From Shewanella electrodiphila (GTDB lineage Bacteria > Pseudomonadota > Gammaproteobacteria > Enterobacterales > Shewanellaceae): DNA of 64,000 bases. This document shows, piece by piece, positions 16,927-25,337 of this stretch; the stretch's first letter is position 1; every line of letters starts with the position of its first letter. The stretch covers positions 62,001 to 126,000 of the forward strand of contig NZ_JAKIKU010000012.1 in assembly GCF_023283985.1 (NCBI RefSeq). Direction: 5' to 3'. A model generated the notes under the pieces. It did no database searches and was not told where the DNA came from. It was given only the letters and a program-made list of their open reading frames with translations. The position numbers and the translations under genes were made by a program.

Positions 16927-17916
16927 ATGAACAAGTGGTTCAAACAAATTGGCGTTGTTATCGCACTGATGTTCAGTGTCATGACCTTCGCCCACGCAAG
17001 TGGAAATGTTGAAGAGTCTCTAACCGTTCAAGATGGCAATGCACAATTATGGGCACAGCTTAAAGACGGTGCTGAAGGACGTACGACTTCAACAAGTGAG
17101 TTCCATAAACAACCAATCAATACCTATGATTTACGTGTATTTGATTTGCGTAGTGACTGGCTTGCTCCTGCTTTAGCTTTATCGCTATTTGGCATGATCA
17201 TCATTTTCGTACTGTTTATGAAAATTAACGGTATTTCGAAATTACACGGTGGTTTCACTGGTAAGATGGTATATCGCTGGTCTAAATTTGACGTATCAAT
17301 TCACTGGCTAGGTGCGATTCCTTGCATGTTATTGATTTTGACAGGTTTAGTACTACTTGCTGGCCGTTACTTCCTTCAGCCATACATTGGTGAAGGTATG
17401 TGGGCTGGATTGGTAAATGCTTCTAAAGTTATCCATGATTACATGGCTATCCCATTCATGTTGGGTTGGGCGTTAATGGTAGTACTTTGGGCTAAAAACC
17501 AAATGCCAAAAATGTATGACATTAAATGGATGATGGTGGTTGGTGGTTACATTAACTTCGGTCCATTTAAAGGCAAGCACCCTGACGCTGGTTTTGCTAA
17601 CGCAGGTGAAAAACTATGGTTCTGGGCATTTGCTCTATTCGGTCTAATCATCTCAGTATCAGGAATGTTATTACTGTTCCCGAACTTATTTGAACCAAGC
17701 CGTACCTTAAGTTTGATTGCACTAGTTACTCACTCAGTGAGCGCTATCGTAATCTGTGCTTTCTCTATCGTGCATATCTTCATGGCAACCGCTATGTCTG
17801 AAGGTGGTATGGATTGTATGGTGTCTGGCTACTGTGATGAGCAGTGGGCTAAACAGCATCACAACCTTTGGTATGATGAAATCAAAGAAAAAGGCGAGCT
17901 TAAATATAAAGACTAA
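16927..17916 (+). CDS. fdhC: Formate dehydrogenase cytochrome b subunit FdhC, copy 2
   Basis: A 329-residue membrane cytochrome b, paralogue of the gene at 11365 and more diverged from it than FdhA or FdhB are from theirs. A signal peptide is clear (GVVIALMFSVMTFAHAS, cut near residue 24). Membrane segments begin near residue 80. Candidate heme His lie in SIHWLGAIP, KVIHDYMAI, LVTHSVSAI and IVHIFMATA. The loop GGYINFGPFKGKHPDAGFAN and the tail HHNLWYDEIKEKG are shared with copy 1. The divergent N-terminal periplasmic part (about residues 25-75) is where the two FdhC proteins differ most. Gene starts 74 bases after fdhB, across the hairpin. Confidence 0.95.
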   Translation: MNKWFKQIGVVIALMFSVMTFAHASGNVEESLTVQDGNAQLWAQLKDGAEGRTTSTSEFHKQPINTYDLRVFDLRSDWLAPALALSLFGMIIIFVLFMKINGISKLHGGFTGKMVYRWSKFDVSIHWLGAIPCMLLILTGLVLLAGRYFLQPYIGEGMWAGLVNASKVIHDYMAIPFMLGWALMVVLWAKNQMPKMYDIKWMMVVGGYINFGPFKGKHPDAGFANAGEKLWFWAFALFGLIISVSGMLLLFPNLFEPSRTLSLIALVTHSVSAIVICAFSIVHIFMATAMSEGGMDCMVSGYCDEQWAKQHHNLWYDEIKEKGELKYKD

Positions 17917-17937
17917 TTAGTCTCTATATTGAATCGT

Positions 17938-17973
17938 AAACACCCTCAATAGCTTTGCTTTGAGGGTGTTTTT
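17938..17973 (+). terminator. Terminator of the second fdh structural operon
   Basis: AAACACCCTCAA (17938-17949) pairs perfectly with TTGAGGGTGTTT (17960-17971) and is followed by T. The remaining gap up to 18226 holds the promoter of the radical SAM gene; no clear promoter boxes or other features were seen there. Confidence 0.92.
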
Positions 17974-18226
17974 GTATCTGAATTTTAACGTTCAAAATTA
18001 CAACATAAAGCTTTGTTATATTTAACATACGGATAGTGTACATTAGGTATTGGTTATTTAATGAGTGCTAATCTGTGATCTCTATGGTAAAAATCAATTG
18101 AATCAGTTGTGATTACCTCCTAAGTTATAGATAGTTCACATAATGGTTACTCGATTGAGAGTACTCTGCTCAATCAGCAATCGTTTAGCATTGCGAGTAT
18201 GTACATATTTTAAGATAGGAAGTGCT

Positions 18227-19564
18227 ATGTCATCAATAATTAAACCATCAGATAAAATTATCCAATCACCTTACCAGGCCAATATTACTACGCCAGATTG
18301 GATGATCAGTGCGATGGAAAAAGTGATGCAATTTTACGTTGACCGTAATTTGCGCTTAGATACTGTATCTGCAGAAATGATGCCGAATCCAGTGGAAGGC
18401 AAAAAGTATATGCTCTATGCGCACGTGCCTTTTTGTCATACCTTGTGTTCTTACTGTACTTTTCATCGCTTCTTATTTAATGAAGACAAGGCTCGTCGCT
18501 ATTTCGTTTCTTTACGTAAAGAAATGGATATGGTTAAAAACCTCGGTTACGATTTCGAATCTATGTACATCGGTGGTGGCACCACAACAGTGCTTGAAGA
18601 TGAACTTGCTCGCACTATTGAACATGCTAAAAAGCTGTTCCCAAGTATTAAAGAAGTGTCATGTGAATCAGATCCTCAACATTTAGACAGTGAAGGCTTT
18701 AAGCAATTAGAAGGCTTAGTCGATCGTATGTCTATTGGTGTACAGAGCTTTAACGATGACATTTTGACCATGACTGACCGTATTGAAAAGTTCGGCACTG
18801 GTCAGCAGACTTTTGACCGCATTATGGCGGCTAAAGAATTATTCCCAATTATTAATGTTGATTTGATTTTCGGTTTCCGTGGTCAAACCGATGAAGTTAT
18901 CCAACATGATTTGGATATGGCTTCAAAATTAGACCCTCGCCAAATCACCACTTATCCATTGATGATTACCCATCAAACCCGTAAGAGTGTGAAAGGCAAG
19001 CTAGCCGCACCTCATGGCGACATGGCGCGTCAATACCGTCAAATTCTAAATAGCTTAAATGGCCAGTACACTCAACTTTCTGGTTGGGCTTTTGGTAAAG
19101 CCAATAATGAAGGCTTTGATGAATACGTTATCGATTTTGATGAATACTTAGGAGTCGGTTCTGGTTCATTTAGTTTCTTAGATGACACCTTATACGTGAA
19201 CACTTTCTCGTTGAAGAAATACCAAGAACGTATTGCCAGTGGCAAGATGGGTGTTGAGCAACAAAAGCAATACGGCAAGAAAGAAGTGATGCAATACCGC
19301 TTCTTGCTAGGTATGTTCTCAGGCCGTTTGTCACGTAAATACTTCCGCGACACATTTGGTGTTAACTTAGATACCGCATTATTTAAAGAAATGGCTTCAA
19401 TGAGAGCCATTGGTGCGATTAAGAATGACCCGAATGACCCAGACAACTTGATTTGGACTGATAACGGCAAAATGATGGGCTTGTTAATGATGAAAGAATT
19501 TTATTCAGGAATGGATAATGTTCGTGCGCAATTACGTAAACCATTACAAGCCGCTGATATGTAA
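18227..19564 (+). CDS. HemN-like radical SAM protein
   Basis: A 445-residue protein starting at ATG 18227, with AGGA six bases upstream; a longer in-frame start at 18143 has no support. The radical SAM cluster motif is HVPFCHTLCSYCTFHRF (CxxxCxxC, about residues 68-75). The HemN-type landmarks MYIGGGTTT and RMSIGVQSFND follow, then a C-terminal HemN-like helical domain. Oxygen-independent coproporphyrinogen III oxidase (HemN) has an additional Cys two residues after the motif, where this protein has Phe, as in HemW-like proteins. Coproporphyrinogen oxidase activity is therefore doubtful. Lying right after the FdhC genes, it could serve heme metabolism under anaerobic conditions, but that is inference. 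Confidence 0.85.
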   Translation: MSSIIKPSDKIIQSPYQANITTPDWMISAMEKVMQFYVDRNLRLDTVSAEMMPNPVEGKKYMLYAHVPFCHTLCSYCTFHRFLFNEDKARRYFVSLRKEMDMVKNLGYDFESMYIGGGTTTVLEDELARTIEHAKKLFPSIKEVSCESDPQHLDSEGFKQLEGLVDRMSIGVQSFNDDILTMTDRIEKFGTGQQTFDRIMAAKELFPIINVDLIFGFRGQTDEVIQHDLDMASKLDPRQITTYPLMITHQTRKSVKGKLAAPHGDMARQYRQILNSLNGQYTQLSGWAFGKANNEGFDEYVIDFDEYLGVGSGSFSFLDDTLYVNTFSLKKYQERIASGKMGVEQQKQYGKKEVMQYRFLLGMFSGRLSRKYFRDTFGVNLDTALFKEMASMRAIGAIKNDPNDPDNLIWTDNGKMMGLLMMKEFYSGMDNVRAQLRKPLQAADM

Positions 19565-19593
19565 GTATCTAACGTTTAAGAAATAAGTTAATG

Positions 19594-19625
19594 AAAGGTA
19601 GTGACCATAGTCACTGCCTTTTTTG
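19594..19625 (+). terminator. Terminator after the HemN-like gene
   Basis: AAAGGTAGTGAC (19594-19605) pairs with GTCACTGCCTTT (19610-19621) around a 4-base loop, followed by TTTT. Confidence 0.88.
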
Positions 19626-19735
19626 TTATTTGCAGTATACTGAATTTGAATGCATCATCTCTATTCCCACCATTTCGTCATTTCTATCATAATGATGTTG
19701 GTGCATTGAACATTGAATAGTTAAAAGAGATTGCT

Positions 19736-20575
19736 ATGGCCAATATTTTACTGCTTGCCAATATTAACTGTGACCGACTACTTCAGTTAGACAAACCATT
19801 ACAAACCGGTGGACGTTTTCATTACCAAGATGGTGGTTTACGGCTGGGTGGTGGTGGCGCCAATACAGGGATCGGTCTTGTTTGGGCAGGTCATTCAGTA
19901 TCTTTAGTGAGCCAAGTTGGCAATGATAAAATTGGTAACTGGATTTTAGCTCAAGCCAGTACCCAAGGTTTAGATTGTCGATTAGTAGAACGTTTTCAGG
20001 GCAACACCTGTGAAATGCTATTGGTGATGACGCCAGACGGTGAGCGAACCATTATTCGCCCAGAACGTCCAATATTTGCATTATCCTCTCCACCTAATTG
20101 GCAGCAATTTGATGCTCTCTATACTAATTCTTCTGCAAAAGGTATCAGTGGTTGGACCGAGTCAGCTTTAGACTCCTGCCTTGTCGTGTCGCAACTAGCC
20201 AAAGATGAACGAGTGCGCCCATGTCATATTCTCATTGCCTCTATTACCGATATGGAGGGGCGCTGCAATGAAGAAAAATGGCGCTTTGCGACTCAAATAG
20301 CCGGTGAGTCATTACGTTACTTTGTGGTAACCGATGGTGAAAATGGAGCTATCGCTTATAGTGAGGATGATCAAGTACATGTACCTGCTGTTCTATCTGA
20401 GGTGGTGGATACCACAGGCGCAGGTGATGCATACGCAGCAGGTTTAATTCACTTCCTGTGTGAGCAAAAAAGCATTACTGAAGCGATGGAAGAAGGGGCG
20501 AGATGGGCAGCTTTTGCTGTTGCGACGCCAAGCTCTGTTCCTGGTGACGACTTAAAACACTATTTAGCTAACTGA
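19736..20575 (+). CDS. PfkB-family carbohydrate kinase
   Basis: A 279-residue ribokinase-fold kinase. The N-terminal substrate-side motif GGRFHYQDGGLRLGGGGANT (about residues 26-45) and the C-terminal signature VVDTTGAGDAYAAGLIHFL (about 223-241) are present. The latter includes the GAGD anion hole with the catalytic Asp. It is slightly shorter than the usual 300-residue members. The substrate cannot be told: ribose, adenosine, 2-keto-3-deoxygluconate and others are all used by this family. It has its own promoter space between two terminators and no metabolic neighbours that would indicate a pathway. Confidence 0.85.
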   Translation: MANILLLANINCDRLLQLDKPLQTGGRFHYQDGGLRLGGGGANTGIGLVWAGHSVSLVSQVGNDKIGNWILAQASTQGLDCRLVERFQGNTCEMLLVMTPDGERTIIRPERPIFALSSPPNWQQFDALYTNSSAKGISGWTESALDSCLVVSQLAKDERVRPCHILIASITDMEGRCNEEKWRFATQIAGESLRYFVVTDGENGAIAYSEDDQVHVPAVLSEVVDTTGAGDAYAAGLIHFLCEQKSITEAMEEGARWAAFAVATPSSVPGDDLKHYLAN

Positions 20576-20672
20576 ATAGGAAAATAAATAGTTAAGTAAG
20601 TGAAGTTGTCTTTTGGTGGATAGCTTCATTTTTCTGTCACATAACTGTCGCGATTATGTCATGTAGTAAATC

Positions 20673-20828
20673 TATAATTTCGCCGTAATTTGTTGAAAGC
20701 CAATTCTTTTCCGCAAAAGATTTAGTTTGATATAGGCCTTCCACTTCCTGGGAGTTAATTACAACCCTATTTAATTTTTTGTTTGAATTTACGACCCTGT
20801 ATCCCCCCATTTACAGGGTCTTTTTTTA
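20673..20828 (+). ncRNA. Candidate small RNA or long leader ending in a strong terminator
   Basis: A perfect -10 box TATAAT at 20673-20678 (the -35 is weak) is followed about 115 bases later by a strong intrinsic terminator: GACCCTGTA (20793-20801) with TACAGGGTC (20812-20820), then seven T. No open reading frame fits between them. Internal pairing is possible, such as CTTCC with GGGAG in about 20739-20755. The transcript would be about 140 nt. It lies between pfkB and a diguanylate cyclase gene 230 bases downstream, so a leader with early termination is the alternative. The rest of this 483-base gap shows nothing recognisable. Confidence 0.4.
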
Positions 20829-21058
20829 TCTCGGTAAAAATAAAGGATTTGCAATACCTGATAAATACAGAGTTTTGGCTCAAAAATCCGATGCGCCTTC
20901 ATTGCTTTTCAGTTAGTATTTACATTGGTTTAACATGTTCGCATATACCAGTTCTTATCAAGCTAATAATAGATTGCCACTTGCCTATGTAGTCACATAC
21001 ATCAGTAACCACTTGCATCCATTACTACTTTGAAGAGCTCAGTTTTAGTAGGGGCGTT

Positions 21059-22516
21059 ATGGGAAATAAAGTTTGGAACGATAAAAAGCGTTTTATTTGG
21101 ATGTTATCCATACTGCTTTTAGCTGCATTTATTGTCACAAGTGGAATTAGCTACCAAGTTGCACATGAATCATTAAGCGAGCAAATAGAAGATAATACAT
21201 TGCCGCTGACCAGTGACAATATCTATTCTGAAATTCAACAAGACCTTCTACGACCTATCTTTATATCCTCGTTAATGGCGCAAGATACCTTTGTTCGGGA
21301 CTGGACCATTAATGATGAGCAAGACCCTGAAAAACTGATCCGATACCTTAACGAAATCCAGCAAAAATATAATACGGTAACCAGTTTTTTCATCTCTGAA
21401 TCGAGTCGGAATTACTATCATTCCAGTGGTGTGCTAAAAAAAATTGAAGATGTTTCAAGTGAAGATGCTTGGTATTTTCGAGTACGTTCATTACCTAAGT
21501 CAGAAGACTATGAAATTAACATTGATACCGATACCGCCGATAAAAATCGTACGGTCATTTATGTTAATTATAAGGTGTATGACTTTGAAGGTAATTTCAT
21601 TGGTGTCACCGGTGTAGGTTTGGCCGTTGAAAGCGTGAAAAAGATGATTGAGCTATACCAGACACGTTATAACCGCAAAGTTTATTTCTCTGATAGACAA
21701 GGCAATATTACTTTGCGCAGCAAAGGGTTTGATGGTGCGACTACTTTACAATCGACAGCAGGGTTAGAGAAGTTAGCAACCCGTATTTTAACCAGCCCAA
21801 GTGCATCTTTTTCCTATAGGCGAGATAACAGAACGATTTATTTGAATAGCCGTTTGGTTGAAGAGTTTCAATGGTATTTGATGGTTGAGCAAGATGAAGT
21901 GTTGGCAGAAAAGAAATTGCTCACAACATTTTGGCTCAACATTGGTTTGAGTTTAGTGGTGACCTTTGGGATTTTATTGATTGCCAATATGACTTTGGGT
22001 AAATACCAAAGAAAATTGGAAATGATGGCGTCGACAGATAAATTAACCGGTGCAGCCAACAGGCAAGCGTTTGAAGAATACTTTACCCCAGCTTTATCTC
22101 GATCTTTGGTCGAGTCAACACCGATGGCTGTGCTCATTATCGATATCGATCACTTCAAACAAGTGAATGATAAATTTGGGCATAATATCGGAGATCTGGT
22201 GATTCAGTCTGCAGCCAATGTACTCAAGTCAAACCTTAAAGAAGCGGATTTACTTTGTCGCTGGGGTGGGGAGGAGTTTTTGGTATTATTACCTAATATG
22301 AATATCAGTCAGGCGCATGAATTAGCTGATCGCATGCGTGAAACTGTCGCTGCTAGAAGTATCAAAGTGAATGGCAATGATATTAATATCACCATTAGCA
22401 GCGGCGTTGCTGAGTATCGTAAAACTGAGACACCTGAAGAACTCATTAACCGCGCAGATATCGCCTTGTATCAAGCAAAGGAGCAAGGTCGAAATCAGGT
22501 GGTGTTGTCTTATTAA
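21059..22516 (+). CDS. Membrane diguanylate cyclase with a periplasmic sensor domain
   Basis: A 485-residue inner-membrane protein. The first membrane segment (about residues 13-30) and a second (about 295-315) enclose a periplasmic domain of roughly 265 residues resembling dCache sensors (TVIYVNYKVYDFEGNFIGVT). A short linker leads to a GGDEF domain from about residue 325, with the active motif WGGEEF and the nucleotide segment DIDHFKQVNDKFGH. The product is expected to make cyclic di-GMP from GTP. At the inhibitory site RxxD, five residues before GGEEF, the Arg is replaced by Lys (KEAD), so feedback inhibition may be weak. The ligand is unknown. It is preceded by AGGGG and begins a short run with the MOSC gene. 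Confidence 0.92.
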   Translation: MGNKVWNDKKRFIWMLSILLLAAFIVTSGISYQVAHESLSEQIEDNTLPLTSDNIYSEIQQDLLRPIFISSLMAQDTFVRDWTINDEQDPEKLIRYLNEIQQKYNTVTSFFISESSRNYYHSSGVLKKIEDVSSEDAWYFRVRSLPKSEDYEINIDTDTADKNRTVIYVNYKVYDFEGNFIGVTGVGLAVESVKKMIELYQTRYNRKVYFSDRQGNITLRSKGFDGATTLQSTAGLEKLATRILTSPSASFSYRRDNRTIYLNSRLVEEFQWYLMVEQDEVLAEKKLLTTFWLNIGLSLVVTFGILLIANMTLGKYQRKLEMMASTDKLTGAANRQAFEEYFTPALSRSLVESTPMAVLIIDIDHFKQVNDKFGHNIGDLVIQSAANVLKSNLKEADLLCRWGGEEFLVLLPNMNISQAHELADRMRETVAARSIKVNGNDINITISSGVAEYRKTETPEELINRADIALYQAKEQGRNQVVLSY

Positions 22517-22567
22517 TTCACAGTTAATAAATTCTATATTTGTTCATATCATGACGAGAGCGTATTA

Positions 22568-23272
22568 ATGGCAGGCTATGTGTTAGCAAAAAAGATCTCA
22601 GGATTATTCCGTGGAGATAAAATTGATACCTTAGAAAGTATTGATAGTGGTATGAATAATAAACTCCCGGTGCAAAGTCTTAGTGTGACGCAACATGGTG
22701 TGGAAGGTGATAAGCAAGCCGATCCGATTCATCATGGCGGTGAAGAACGTGTATTACACCATTTTCCGCGTGAGCATTATGGTCAGTATCGTCGTTGGGA
22801 TTTAATCACTAACTTTAAAGATGTCCCAGCCATGGGGGAAAACATCAGTACTGTAGGTTTAGATGAGTCACAAGTGAATATTGGTGACATTATTCAAATA
22901 GGTGAAGTCTTATTGCAAGTGACTCAACCACGCTCACCGTGTTTCAAGCTTAATCTGCAATTTGGCCATCCTAAATTTGCATTAGCAATGCAAGAAAGTC
23001 GCATGTGTGGTTGGTTTTATAAAGTGCTGCAAGCGGGAGAAATTAACGCAAATGACAGCATAGTGTTGATTGAACGAAAAACTGACATCAGTATTGCCCA
23101 GGCGATGAAGATTTACTTCTTACCTGAAGTCGACCCTGAACAATATCAGCAATTGATGCAATGTGAAGGTTTGGCACAAAACTGGGTGGCGAGTATGCAA
23201 AGACGTATTGATACTCAACAAATCGAAAACTGGCAATATCGATTATATGGCCCTGCTGGTGAACCGGATTAA
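22568..23272 (+). CDS. MOSC domain protein (YiiM-like)
   Basis: A 234-residue soluble protein with a MOSC domain, the fold found in Moco sulfurases and in YiiM-type enzymes that reduce N-hydroxylated bases with Moco. Features are VEGDKQADPIHHGGEERVLH (about residues 39-58) and the conserved Cys in VTQPRSPCFKLN (about residue 126), the usual molybdenum ligand. The C-terminal helical part resembles YiiM (QAMKIYFLPEVDP). The size is close to E. coli YiiM (about 224). Its presence near moa and mod genes fits a Moco-binding protein. It follows the diguanylate cyclase by 51 bases and ends at a terminator shared with the convergent ETF-QO gene. Confidence 0.85.
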   Translation: MAGYVLAKKISGLFRGDKIDTLESIDSGMNNKLPVQSLSVTQHGVEGDKQADPIHHGGEERVLHHFPREHYGQYRRWDLITNFKDVPAMGENISTVGLDESQVNIGDIIQIGEVLLQVTQPRSPCFKLNLQFGHPKFALAMQESRMCGWFYKVLQAGEINANDSIVLIERKTDISIAQAMKIYFLPEVDPEQYQQLMQCEGLAQNWVASMQRRIDTQQIENWQYRLYGPAGEPD

Positions 23273-23302
23273 CAACTGAGAAGTAAATAATGTAGCTTCA
23301 TA

Positions 23303-23330
23303 AAAAAACGCACTGATAAGTGCGTTTTTT
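23303..23330. terminator. Bidirectional terminator
   Basis: AAAAAACGCACT (23303-23314) pairs with AGTGCGTTTTTT (23319-23330), with A and T runs on both sides, between two convergent genes. Confidence 0.92.
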
Positions 23331-23355
23331 ATTGTCTGCTGACAAAATCCTATAA

Positions 23356-25005
23356 CTACATATTCGGGTAGTTAGGTCCGCCGCCGCCTTCAGGTGTTAC
23401 CCAAGTGATATTTTGGCTTGGGTCTTTAATGTCACAAGTTTTGCAGTGAATACAGTTTTGCGCATTAATCACAAACTTATTCTCAGCGCCTTCAGCGACC
23501 ACTTCATAAACTCCCGCAGGGCAATAACGCTGCGCGGGTTCATTGTATTTAATTAAGTTAACAGCAATGGGGATAGACGCGTCCTTGAGTTGCAGGTGAC
23601 ACTTCTGATCTTCTTCATGGAAGGTATTCGATAGATAAACCGATGATAATTTATCAAAACTGAGCTTACCATCAGGCTTGGGGTACTCAGTCGGGGTGAA
23701 GTCTTTAGCCAGTCCCATATCAGCATGATCAGGGGTTTCATCGCGAAGCGTTATCGGGAACTTACCGCCAAACCAATTTTGGTCAATAAAGTTAAACGCA
23801 CCGCCTAAGTAGGTGCCAAACTTATGTAATGCAGGGCCAAAGTTGCGCGATTGAAATAGCTCTTCATGTAACCAGCTTTGCTCAATACGAGTTTGGAAAC
23901 AGTCTAAATCTTTACCAGCTTCAACACCTGCTATGAGTGCTTCGCCTAAGGTTTGAGCGGCGACAATACCGCTCTTCATTGCTGTATGTGTGCCTTTGAT
24001 TTTGGCGAAGTTCAATGTCCCGGCATCACAACCAATAAGTAATCCACCAGGGAAGCTCATTTTAGGTAATGAATTCAATCCACCTTTAGCGATAGCGCGA
24101 GCGCCGTAGGTTAAGCGCTCACCACCAGTTAATGTTTGCGCAATAACCGGATGTTGCTTATAACGCTGAAATTCATCGAACGGGCTGACATGTGGGTTTT
24201 TATAATTCAAATCAATAATCAAGCCGACAGCGACTTGGTTATCTTCCATGTGATAAAGGAAGCCACCACCAGAAGTCCCTTGATTAAGCGGCCAGCCACC
24301 GGTGTGAACCACTTTACCTTCTTGATGTTGTTCTGCTGGGATTTTCCAAATTTCTTTAAAGCCAAGGCCGTAATGCTGTGGTGTTTTACCATTATCGAGA
24401 TGATATTTCGCGATAAGTTCTTTACCTAGATGGCCGCGACAACCCTCAGAAAATACAGTGTATTTAGCATGTAACTCCATACCTGGCATATAGCTGTCTT
24501 TTTCTTCGCCATTAGCGCCAACACCCATGTCACCAATTAAAATACCTTTCACACTGTTATCTTGATTAAACAGCACTTCACTTGCAGCAAAACCTGGGAA
24601 GATTTCAACACCTAAACCTTCAGCTTTTTCTGCTAACCAGCGTGTTAGGTTACCGACACTAATAATGTAGTTACCATCATTATGCATGGTTTTAGGCACT
24701 AAACTGTTCGACATTAATTGAGATTTGGAGTCTGAACTTAGCAGGTAAATCTCATCGTGAGTCACTTTAGTATTCAGTGGGATATCGGAATCACGCCAAT
24801 CGGAGAACAATTCATCCAATACTTTAGGCTCAAAAACCGCACCAGATAATATGTGCGCTCCAACCTCAGAGCCTTTTTCAACAACACAGACAGTCATTTC
24901 TTTGTCTGCGTCTTGTGATATTTGCATTAATCGACATGCAGTAGCGAGTCCGGCAGGTCCTGCACCGACAATTACTACATCGAATTCCATAGATTCGCGT
25001 TCCAT
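23356..25005 (-). CDS. Electron transfer flavoprotein-ubiquinone oxidoreductase
   Basis: A membrane-associated flavoprotein that passes electrons from reduced ETF (fatty acid and amino acid oxidation) to ubiquinone. The start ATG 25005 gives 549 residues beginning MERESMEF, with AAAGG seven bases upstream; other in-frame ATGs lie at 25008 and 25026. The FAD-binding motif VVIVGAGPAGLATACRL is at the N-terminus. The C-terminal 4Fe-4S ligands are in YCPAGVYE and NCIHCKTCDIKDPSQN. The GFKEIWKIP and GGGFLYHMED segments match ETF-QO. The ETF alpha and beta genes are not in the window. It is transcribed divergently from moaA. Confidence 0.95.
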   Translation of the reverse strand: MERESMEFDVVIVGAGPAGLATACRLMQISQDADKEMTVCVVEKGSEVGAHILSGAVFEPKVLDELFSDWRDSDIPLNTKVTHDEIYLLSSDSKSQLMSNSLVPKTMHNDGNYIISVGNLTRWLAEKAEGLGVEIFPGFAASEVLFNQDNSVKGILIGDMGVGANGEEKDSYMPGMELHAKYTVFSEGCRGHLGKELIAKYHLDNGKTPQHYGLGFKEIWKIPAEQHQEGKVVHTGGWPLNQGTSGGGFLYHMEDNQVAVGLIIDLNYKNPHVSPFDEFQRYKQHPVIAQTLTGGERLTYGARAIAKGGLNSLPKMSFPGGLLIGCDAGTLNFAKIKGTHTAMKSGIVAAQTLGEALIAGVEAGKDLDCFQTRIEQSWLHEELFQSRNFGPALHKFGTYLGGAFNFIDQNWFGGKFPITLRDETPDHADMGLAKDFTPTEYPKPDGKLSFDKLSSVYLSNTFHEEDQKCHLQLKDASIPIAVNLIKYNEPAQRYCPAGVYEVVAEGAENKFVINAQNCIHCKTCDIKDPSQNITWVTPEGGGGPNYPNM

Positions 25006-25220
25006 CATCTCACCTTTGATCTTCATTCCCCGGTTTATGGCGGGTTTGTTGTTATTTTTTTGTTTTACTCACCTTACCTCAAAAATGAGCTAGGTCACAG
25101 TAGCAAGTGCGATTTTGAGCTCGTGAGCTAGCTCGCAATTCTTTACAGATTTTGTACAAACCGGGACAAAATGTCATAAAAAGGTACTGATTAGAGCGAA
25201 TTTAGGCCTATAATCAAGGT

Positions 25221-25320
25221 TGACGGTTCTCCGAGCTTTATATCCTACGTCCACAGATACGGGTATTTAGCCGTGGTAATAATGCCACCGGGGTGAGTAA
25301 AGAAATGCGCTTACCTCCCA
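25221..25320 (+). promoter_or_regulatory. Candidate Moco riboswitch leading moaA
   Basis: The leader before moaA has blocks I associate with the Moco RNA motif: TCTCCGAGC near 25228-25236, a central hairpin in which CCAC (about 25251) pairs with GTGG (about 25272) and ACGG with CCGT inside it, and AATGCCACCGGGGTGAG (25281-25297). CTCCG pairs with CGGGG to close the structure. In E. coli a Moco riboswitch precedes moaA and lowers its expression when cofactor is plentiful. The ATG of moaA lies just downstream, so control of translation start is plausible. Assignment is by eye; a covariance search was not possible. The rest of the 311-base gap shows no gene. Confidence 0.68.
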
Positions 25321-25337
25321 CACTTGGAAAGGTTAAC

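Noticed and set aside
20783..20992. A 69-codon reading frame after pfkB
   Set aside because: It runs through the strong terminator at 20793-20820, has no ribosome site and no family likeness.
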